This document shows, one piece after another, positions 56,461-64,000 of a DNA stretch of 64,000 nucleotides. Under the pieces are notes generated by a model. That model did not search any database and was not told the origin of the DNA. It saw only the letters and a program-made list of their open reading frames with translations. Both the position numbers and the translations under genes were made by a program. Position 1 is the stretch's first letter. Each line of letters opens with the position of its first letter. The DNA is from Spongospora subterranea f. sp. subterranea (Eukaryota; Endomyxa: Phytomyxea; Phytomyxea; Plasmodiophorida), in the NCBI GenBank assembly GCA_049724395.1, contig JAUGWO010000064.1, forward strand, positions 124,001-188,000, given 5' to 3'.

Positions 56461-58003
56461 CAGAATCAGGATTATTCCAGACGGTTTGTATGTAAAACGC
56501 CATGTCATTAGCCGAAACCGCATCAACAAACCCATTGTCGGTCAGAACTTGCCATTTCAGCCTCGATATCGTGCTTCGCAATGGTTTAGAGTATCCTTGG
56601 TTGTGCTCAGCGTGACGTTTTCCAGCGGCCGACGATTCATATAGCTTTTGCGCGTCGATCGTTTGGGGCGAAAGTACCCAGGTGGATACTTCGCCGTTGA
56701 TCGCGCTGAGTTTCCTCGTCGTTTCCAGTTTCTCCATCATCAACAGGAACTTGGCTCGCGAGCTCGCCGCAGTGGCCAGGACGTTCTCCAGCGCATCGTC
56801 AACGTTCGAACTCGCTGCGAATTCGTCGCGAAGAAACGCATCCAGACGATCAAGTGCGGAATGATCGACCTGGCGCTCTTCCTCTTTCCGATCAACAGGA
56901 TTACCCGCCTGAGCTGAAACCGACATCTTTTCGTGATCCGGAAAGACGCGATGTTCTTTCTCGAATTGATTAGAACAGGCGATCATACATCCATCGGAAC
57001 AGTTCAGCTTCGGTTTAGGAACCTGGGCCAACGCCCTCCATTTCAGCTCAACGTTCTCCAATGTCCATTTCAATAATCGACTGGGACTCGTGAGGGCCGA
57101 CGCTTTCCACGACTTGGCGACCGCTTTGCGAATGTGGGTGGTCGAGACCGGTTCCGTTGTTCGGGACAGCAGCGTGTGCAGAAACGCGATATAGCTCCCT
57201 GGATCGCTGTTCACCTCCCACAGATCGACGGTTTCGAACATCGACCGACGCCATGCGTCCTGGAGAATTCCATGAGTGGACGAACAATCCCTGAGCCAAT
57301 CTCGAGCGGCGATACCTCTGCCGATTTGGCTCAGTCCTAGGCGACGCGGACACAATTGTCGACAACAAAAACGTACTGTGAACTTTCCAAGGTATCCGAC
57401 CTCAGCGTTCGGCTCATCAACAGGTGGAAGGCAACGTACTTGGAATACGATCGATCAGACCATAAGCCCGAAGATGACGTTGAAAACATGAAAAACAAAC
57501 CTGTTCACGGTTGACACCGTATTGGATGTCTTTGAACTTGAACACGTCCCAAAACAGGTCTAAGGCTTTGCAAACGTTGCGATGCTCTAACATTCGATAT
57601 CGATGTTCTTTGTGTCCGGAAACTGACGTGGCCAGGTCGCCTTGTTTGAAGAACGGCACGGCCGGATCACTTTCGACTTCGAACGCGAATCGCATAACGA
57701 GACTGTCGTCGGTAAATAGTGCTGTGATCCTCTCCACGATCTGCAATGCGTTTCCAGTTTGGAAGGCGGATCGGCGATCGCGTTGACGATGGGACGCACC
57801 TGAGACTCGTGTGGAACCTTGCTGATTGACCCATGACGACCTACAGAACTAATGGAACCGTTTCGTTTCAAACTAGATAAAAAGAAACAGAGAACGAAGG
57901 TTGGGCCGAGTTCATGTGCTCTTCGACCTGACCCCCAACGATATTGATATCGCCGATTTCACCTATTCAACGGGGCCCATCTTGTACCAACAAATATCTT
58001 CAT
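56447..58003 (-). CDS. EF-hand-like helical protein, five exons
   Basis: Exons (minus) 57963-58003, 57800-57872, 57501-57740, 57377-57438, 56447-57317; introns 90, 59, 62 and 59 bp. All junctions are in frame and give 428 residues. The central part has two helix-loop-helix-like segments, LDLFWDVFKFKDIQYGVNRE/QYVAFHLLMSRTL and ARDWLRDC…MFETVDLWEVNSDPGSYIAFL. These recall divergent EF-hand proteins of flagellated eukaryotes, with calcium-ligand positions poorly kept; this family link is from memory and moderate. The C-terminal half is Lys/Glu-rich and helical. The last codons and stop lie inside one arm of a 30-bp inverted repeat, and the other arm supplies the 3' splice site before exon 2. Function unknown. 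Confidence 0.6.
57867..57896 (-). repeat. right arm of the 30-bp perfect inverted repeat
   Basis: Exact reverse complement of 56431-56460. Read on the minus strand its polypyrimidine tract and CTAG form the inferred 3' splice site of intron 1 of the enclosed gene. Confidence 0.9.
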
Positions 58004-58759
58004 CGTTAGCGAATCAGACGGTCAATAAGTGGTAATTCTATCTTGGAAAAGAAAATATACAGAGAATAATCTGTGAAACATTGTGTCGATTTTAATCTGA
58101 TATGATTGTGATTATTGGGGATATTATGTACGAAGAAACAAGTGCCTGGTCGAAACAAGAATCCACTGAAACAGGTTCTAGCTCTCGTTCAACGATATGA
58201 CATGAGAAGATACTCCATTCTGAAATGGGGAGATCGCCTCTCTGAGGGAATTCATTCAACAAAACCGATAAAGCAAAGGCCATTTCTACTCCATGTACTT
58301 GAGCTACGGTCGCCGACGCGCGAACATCAAAAACTGATTGTCACCGTCAGGCTGATCACCATCGCTAATTCAACAGATTATCTGTCGGAAGGAGTTATAT
58401 ACACAGACTGGGGAATCCCCATCCTTGTGGAGGTGGAGAATATCATGCGACTGTTTTGGTGTCATCTCGCCCTGATGTGAAAATGGTGCGAATTTGCTGG
58501 AAAATTAACAGGTTTCTACGTGTGCAATGAAACCACCCCGACGAAGAAGAAGACGACGGGAACGATCTTGGAAAACGTTATTGAGTTCGTCGTTGATGAT
58601 CTGCCGTAACTGTTCAATGTTTCGTTCACCAAAGAACCGGAGCTTACCAAGACACAAACATCGACGCTGATTCGGATCAATATGTGTCAAAATATGTGAT
58701 ATCGCATCGATATCTGCGACACCACGATCATGATGAAGCAGAAGAATGCGATTTGGTTT
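58004..58759. other. unassigned region
   Basis: Both strands have protein-like frames (plus 58115-58480; minus 58092-58283 and 58505-58690) with no recognised family. The minus frame at 58505-58690 (helical, Arg-rich C terminus) sits just downstream of the retroelement fragment and may belong to it. Confidence 0.3.
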
Positions 58760-59185
58760 CGTGGCGCTTCTCGGTTCGTGAGTGTCAGCGTAATTTCGGA
58801 GTCCATCATGTTGAAGTTTGATAATTGCTCGAAGATGTAGTCCTCATGGTCAAGTAAGGTCCCTTCATCACTAGTTGTGATGATCATTCCTAACAAGTGT
58901 TCGGATTACCTAGGACCGTCATTGGAAACAGTGTGGAGAGCTGAGAAACGATGGTCTCGATCAGCGACGAATAATAACGATTTACTAGTGGCTCATGATT
59001 ATTATGAGCCACTAGTAGGTCGTCTGTGGAAAGTGACATGATAACGATGTTGTTGTTGGATCTCTTGACGGTTACGTAGGCATCCGAACTGAGACGCTTG
59101 AAGTAAAGGGCTTCAGTGATGAAGCGGTTGATCGTATCGTTCCAAACTACCGTCCGACCTGCTTAAGTCTCGTAAAGGTGATAGG
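58760..59185 (-). mobile_element. decayed Ty1/copia reverse transcriptase fragment
   Basis: On the minus strand, pieces of copia-type reverse transcriptase occur in the correct order: RLKQVGR (cf. GLKQAGR), WNDTINRFITEA, FKRLSSDAYV, NNNIVIMSLSTDDLLVAHN (the catalytic YVDD has become STDD), then LLGMIITTSDEGTLL, DYIFEQLSNFNMMDS. At least two frame changes and stops interrupt it. The catalytic box change and frame breaks mean it is dead. No LTRs recognised. Confidence 0.75.
58983..59017. repeat. perfect 14-bp hairpin
   Basis: TACTAGTGGCTCAT, a 7-base loop GATTATT, then ATGAGCCACTAGTA. It lies inside the copia fragment immediately after the DDLLVA codons. Confidence 0.9.
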
Positions 59186-59255
59186 GACCGATATGACATC
59201 CATGATCAGATACCAGAAAAGTAATGGGTGTCATCAAGGTGCGACTTGTCTCTCA

Positions 59256-59570
59256 TTAACCTTCAAAGACTGCCAAATTTTCATCCATTGTAGCCACGAT
59301 TTCCTGCGATCCTTCGTGAGCTTTTAGAAACAAACGCAGCAACAAACTTGTCAGCGTTGTCAGTATAATGATCGAAGATATACTAATCAAGTGTATGGTT
59401 ATAAACATAACGACCAGTAATACAGCGTTAAAAGCTAACTTGCCGAGAAAACTTGACGTTTGTGTGTCGGGTGATGACTTAAACTGAGGAACTGCGAAAT
59501 GAAAAGGCGTTTTTCTTGAAACCATCTTGTGTATTGATACAGTTTCGATCGGCATTGAACAAACGAGTTT
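59256..59570 (-). other. candidate last exon with two hydrophobic segments
   Basis: A minus-strand open stretch beginning after a GCGGCAG acceptor and ending at a TAA at 59256. It encodes a long hydrophobic pair of helices (LAFNAVLLVVMFITIHLISI and SSIIILTTLTSLLLRLFL) and a short acidic tail. It follows the ankyrin exons directly and is the natural membrane anchor for that protein, but the splice from the previous exon (ending 59615) puts it out of phase and creates TGA at the junction. Either an indel lies in the last ankyrin exon or the anchor is used only in an alternative transcript. Confidence 0.45.
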
Positions 59571-59614
59571 CTGCCGCGAATTAGCAACTGATCTATTCAC
59601 TGACACTAACTTAC

Positions 59615-62600
59615 CAATGGTTTTGAGCAGCGCAATGAAGCGGCTTGAAATCATCAGCTCCACTTAGAGCATTATCAGCTCCTTCGGTGTCAAACCGACT
59701 GAACCGAAAACAAGTGAATATTAACGTGTGACCGCGACTTGATCCTGATAATTTACTGTTTCGATTCCATTGCCTTCTTCAGAGGAGTATCATCAACATC
59801 AACAATAAAGTTCGATGTTTTTTCGAAAATATCAAAGGCCAGAGACAGCGCATCGACAACATCATCTCTGAACAATTTTGCCCAATCAGACTCTGAGGGA
59901 TGGCGTAGTTGAAGGTGGTATTGGCGACATACTGGCCGTTGTCAGCAGCGAAGACTACTAGAGATATACCTAACCCCGTTGTTATCATGGGATTAGCACC
60001 GCGAGATAACAGATATAAGACCATATCCCTGTTGAGGAAAAAGAATCAATGATTGGTGGCAATGGAATATCGGTTTCGTACCAGTCTTCGAAACCAGCCG
60101 CCACAAAAATGGGTGTCTGTCGAGATTTATTTTGAACGTTGACCATTCGGGCGACGTTCAAACTGTCGCCACAATGCACAGTATTCAGTTATCAGATATA
60201 TTCGTTCGTTGATAACTTACGACTTGTGTTCGGCCATATTTTGTATATTCGAAAGTGGATTATCTGCTTCTTCGGCAACAGCAGATCCAGTCTCCAAAAG
60301 ACATTCGACAACTTCCTTTCTGATTGCTTGATTTCTAATGGCATAGAAACAAATAAGATTATCGATTTCAAACACATGAAATGGCAATCACAACCGTGAT
60401 GTGAGTGCACTAAAGATAGGGGGTTCTTGATTTGCATTTACAGCGTTGACCGCTGAAGGGAATAGCTTACAGATGGTTTTGATAACGATAATTCTGTCAG
60501 TTTGGATCAGATTTGAACCATTTTGACGAACAGGGATGACGACATACTGGCCATTTGCAGCGGCAACGTGAAGTAGAGTATCCCCATTCTTTGTTGCTGA
60601 TATCGTCGGATCAGCACCTTGGTCTAAGAGCAACTGCACCATATCCCTTTTGAATGAACAACGTTCAACGAATAGATTGATATCAAATAAAAGTGCCAAA
60701 CCATTGCCCCCCACTAGCGGCCACAAAAATCGGTGCCACCATTCCATTCGTATTTTGAGCATCGAGGATGCGGCGGATGTTTGACCTGAACTCACAGAAA
60801 ACAACATTCATTGATCGGATGAATTTATCTGTTATCAAATTACGATTTTTGCTGGGCCGCGATTCTTCCATTCGAATCTGAATCACCAGCGTCTTCATGT
60901 ACAGCAGCTAAATATTTCAAAACACATTCCATAACTGCCACCCTGATCGCAATAGGAATCACATAGAATGTCGATTATCAACCGATGAGCGGCACAAACA
61001 ATTTTGATAGAGCAGCTCTCAATATAATTGTTTCTCCAACACTGTTTACTGCGTTGATCGCGGTAGGGAATCTTTCACAGATGAAGTGGATCGCGTCGAT
61101 CCTGTAAACTCGTTCAGTGTTGGGTGACTTTGACCAACAGGATTGGCGACATACTGGCCATTTCTAGCAGCAATGTGAAGTAGAGTATCACCACTCCTTG
61201 TGGTTGAAATCACCGGATCAGCACCATTTTTCAAAAGAAACAGCACTATATCCCTTTTTGACGAAACAACATCAACGAATTGATCGATATTAAGTCACAA
61301 TTTCCAAACCAGTATTCGAGATCAGCGGCCACCATCATTGGTGTCTCTCCATATAGATTCTTCATATCAATAATGTGGGCGATATTCGTCCTGACCTCAC
61401 AGTAAACAACAATCAATGATCATATACTGATCTGTTATCCACTTACGATTTGTTGTCGGCCGCGTTTCGTAAACTTGAATCAGGGCCATCAGCTTCTTCT
61501 TGCCCAACAACTAGATATTTCAAAACACATTCCACAACTGTCACCCTGATCGCAACAAAAATTACGAAGTACATCGATTGTCAACCGATGAATTGAACAA
61601 ACAAGTTTGATCGAACAGCAGTAAATATAGGGGTTTCTACTGAGTTGATCGCGGTAGGATATTTCTCACAGATGAAGTGGATCGCGTCGATCCTGAAACA
61701 TCACTCAGTGTTGGGTGATTCTGACCAACAGGATTGGCGACATACTGGCCATGTTCAATAACAATGGGAAGCAGAGCATCCTCAGATTCTATCATCGGAT
61801 CAGCACCCTTTTGTAATAAAAATTTCACAATATCCCTTTTGACGGAACAGCATCAACGAATTGATCGATATCAAGTGAAGGTACCAAACCAGTATTCGAG
61901 ATCAGCGGCCACCATCATTGGTGTCTCTCCATATTTATTCTTCGTATCAATAATGTGGGCGATGTTCGTCCTGATCCCACAGTAAACAACATTCAATGAT
62001 CATATACTGATCTGTTATCCACTTACGATTTTTTGTCGGCCGCGTTTCGAAAACTTGAATCAGGGCCATCAGCTTCTTCTTGCAAAGCAACTAGATATTT
62101 CAAAACACATTCCACAACTGCCACCCTGATCGTAACAGAATTACGAAGTACATCGATTGTTAACAGATGAATGGAACAAACGATTTTGATCGAACAGCTT
62201 GAAATAAAGTGGTGACCCCAAGACCGTCTACTGAGTTGATCGCGGTAGGAAATTTCTCACAGATGAAATCGATCACGTCGATCCTGTAACCTCATTCAGT
62301 GTTGGGTGACTTTGAACAACAGGATTGGCGACATACTGGCCATGTTTAATAGCAATGAAAAGTGGAGTATCCCCCCACCATTTTGTTGGTATCATCGGGT
62401 CAGCACCATTTTTAAATAGAAACTGCACAATATCCCTTTTGATGGAACAGCATCAACAAACTGATCGATATCAAGTGAAAGTACCAAACCAGAATTGGAG
62501 ATATGCGGCCTCGATCATTGGTGTGCTTCCTCTTAAATTCTGAGCATTGATGATGTTGCCCATGTTCGTCCTTCGAGAAAGTAACCAACAGTTATTGACC

Positions 62601-63017
62601 AAATTTACGAAGGTGTTTTCACTTACGATTTGTGGTCCGCCGAATTTCGCATATTACGATCGACATTTAAAACAAATTCGATAGCTTCCACCCTGAAGCA
62701 ACAGAAATCAATTAGGAGATCGGCTGTCACCACTAGAATGGCAATTACGATCGTGATTTGACGGCTTTGAAGATAAGAGATTCTTCATAGGAATCTTGTG
62801 CGTAGATCGCCATAGGATTGGCGTCACACTGGCCATATTCAGCAGAAATGTGAAGTAGAGTGTCTCGACTATTTGTTGGTATCAAGGGATCAGCACCCTT
62901 TACCCACAGAGTATTTGTTTGCGATGGTCCCGACTCGTCACCAGCTAACATCGGCTTATAAAAACATATCACAGAAATCAACAACATAAACAATTCCCTG
63001 TGCCATTGCCACAACAT
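59615..63017 (-). CDS. secreted/membrane ankyrin-repeat protein, 22 exons, one repeat per exon
   Basis: Starts at 63017 with a signal peptide (MLWQWHRELFMLLISVIC…). Minus-strand exons: 62749-63017, 62627-62692, 62490-62570, 62337-62435, 62182-62283, 62027-62125, 61890-61970, 61746-61835, 61603-61692, 61447-61545, 61310-61390, 61155-61253, 61000-61101, 60844-60942, 60702-60785, 60548-60646, 60392-60493, 60221-60334, 60082-60162, 59933-60028, 59757-59867, 59615-59698. Together ~742 residues. Introns are about 45-65 bp and every one is phase 2, so each internal exon is a multiple of three (66-114 nt). Exons cycle in a four-type module: a (…GETPMMVAADLEYW), b (DIV.FLL..GADPMI…DTLLHIA..GQ), c (IDAIHFICEKFPTAIN…), d (VVECVLKYLV…ADKKS). 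Each is about one 33-residue ankyrin repeat; b is the most canonical. Role unknown; ankyrin domains mediate protein contacts. Confidence 0.8.
60082..62570 (-). repeat. tandem array of ~600-bp four-exon ankyrin modules
   Basis: Type-a exons begin at 62570, 61970, 61390, 60785 and 60162, so units are 600, 580, 605 and 623 bp. Intron sequences are duplicated along with exons: the intron after each b exon begins GTATGTCGCCAATCC (or a close variant) and the intron after each a exon begins GTTTGG. Modules 1-3 are most alike; modules 4 and 5 are older. Confidence 0.9.
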
Positions 63018-63229
63018 TGTGAACAGAGCGATTTCAGAAATGAGCGATCCGACGGATTCTTCTACGGAGTTTCAATGTGAACTGGCGCCATGTCACAAGT
63101 CACATCCCGTAACAGTAACAGTCCCGTAACCCAGTGTGCTCATCCACTAGCCGCTCTACCCGGCGATGTCACGGATTTTTGCATTTTACCGTGCGGATTG
63201 TCAATTCTTCGTTTCCGAAATGAGTTCTT
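63018..63229. other. 5' flank of the ankyrin gene
   Basis: About 210 bp between the ankyrin start and the hAT remnant; promoter expected here but no element recognised. Confidence 0.3.
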
Positions 63230-63480
63230 GTGATTTATCAGTTTGTCCCATCCGCCTTCGAGCCCTCTGATGAGGTTGATGAAATTTTTCAGTTCACAAA
63301 AGAGGCAGACGATACTTGTAATGGTGTGGTGCAGTGGTGGGCTTCTATTATTGGCCAAAAGCGCTTTCCGACAATTGCATTTCTGGCGCGTGATACTCTA
63401 ATGTGCATTTGGGAGCTTCTGTGCTCTCAGAGGGCGCTTTTTCGGATAGCGGTCACTTTGTAGTTCCGACAGGTCACGCT
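63230..63480 (+). pseudogene. second hAT transposase C-terminal fragment
   Basis: Plus-strand pieces of the hAT dimerisation domain: VVQWWASIIGQKRFPTIAFL then ARDTLMCI, and, after a frame change near 63410, GASVLSEGAFSDSGHFV, matching the family order WW…(Y/F)P.L..(A)RD.L.I then SV.SER.FS..G. It has a frame break and no catalytic part, so it is dead. It is not a close copy of the fragment at 13168-13467. Confidence 0.65.
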
Positions 63481-64000
63481 TAAAGGATGACAATATCTCA
63501 ATGATGATGAAGCTTCGGTAGTGGAACCGCTTGATGAATAATTACAAACCCAGTACTGTACGTGTCTATCAATTCAACATTGAACACAGGATCGTTCACC
63601 ATTGCCAGAATAACCGGCTAGCTGTCGGTTTGAGGCAAAATCTGTAGCCGGCTAGCCGTGGACTCCCCTACGTAGGGAATGCGAGAACCGTCGAAAATTT
63701 GGAGATTCCTGATACAGTAATCATCCTAATAATACATTGGGAAATTTGACATAGGGTTCAGGGTCTAAGTTAAAAAATTTGCATTCTGGGGTTCAGGGTG
63801 TTAATAAATCTCAAAACACAGCATTTTTTGAGTGATACAAAATGCCTCAAAAACCCAAAAGTCTAAGCTCCCTAACAATTAGACAATGAATAAATCTAAG
63901 GAGAGCTCTTGATTGTTTTTTTTTTGGATCCAACAGCATTCCAATGCAACAAATGACCCAACACCAATCAGTGCTCCGAACGTGTCGAATCCCAACGGCA
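63481..64000. other. right edge, no gene
   Basis: Contains a GGCTAGC-type inverted motif pair around 63616-63655 (ACCGGCTAGCTG and TAGCCGGCTAGCC) and two AGGGTTCAGGGT-like boxes (63753 and 63790). Otherwise AT-rich without coding texture. Confidence 0.4.

Noticed and set aside
63745-63815. Telomere-like AGGGTTCAGGGT boxes
   Set aside because: Only two degenerate occurrences, not tandem; no telomeric array.

Overview
This window is nuclear DNA of a flagellated (zoosporic) fungus or a very close relative such as a chytrid, blastocladialean or aphelid. Three things point there. The genes are eukaryotic and split by very short GT-AG introns, almost all 45-90 bp. A complete axonemal outer-arm dynein heavy chain shows that the cell builds motile flagella. 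A fungal-type Zn2Cys6 cluster and a HeH-type nuclear-envelope protein are also present. Standard genetic code explains every gene read here. Gene models were built by hand from conserved motifs plus splice-phase consistency, not from homology searches.

Layout. 1-30 kb: ribosomal protein L17; a five-exon ABC half-transporter; MCM4 (minus strand); an unknown two-exon gene; a voltage/cyclic-nucleotide-type K+ channel; a 7-kb repeat-rich stretch (short tandem repeats, fold-back elements, a dead hAT transposon); a protein with SUMO-interaction-like motifs and a zinc knuckle; a small helical protein; an intron-containing tRNA-Tyr(GTA); mitochondrial D-2-hydroxyglutarate dehydrogenase (8 exons); mitochondrial GatB (10 exons, minus); a hybrid histidine kinase; and a membrane RING-H2 ligase (minus). 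30.4-45.0 kb: one gamma-type (DNAH5/DNAH8-like) outer-arm dynein heavy chain with 14 exons, about 4,590 codons. 45.6-55.2 kb: a double-HeH tail-anchored protein, a fold-back element, a Zn2Cys6 protein, a 1.8-kb array of ~96-bp repeats, a DENN-domain protein and an oligoribonuclease. 55.2-64 kb: a fold-back element, an EF-hand-like gene bracketed by a 30-bp perfect inverted repeat, a decayed Ty1/copia reverse transcriptase, and a 22-exon ankyrin gene with a signal peptide in which essentially each exon is one ankyrin repeat and every intron is phase 2. A second hAT fragment lies at the right edge.

The genes do not form an operon-like unit. Two sets make biological sense together: flagellar motility and sensing (dynein, K+ channel, histidine kinase, EF-hand-like protein) and mitochondrial upkeep (D2HGDH, GatB, oligoribonuclease).

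Several strongly conserved genes carry 1-2-nt frame breaks, mostly in short homopolymer or dinucleotide runs (dynein x4, channel, GatB, probably oligoribonuclease). I read these as likely assembly indels rather than pseudogenes. The most unusual object is the exon-per-repeat ankyrin gene at 59.3-63.0 kb.
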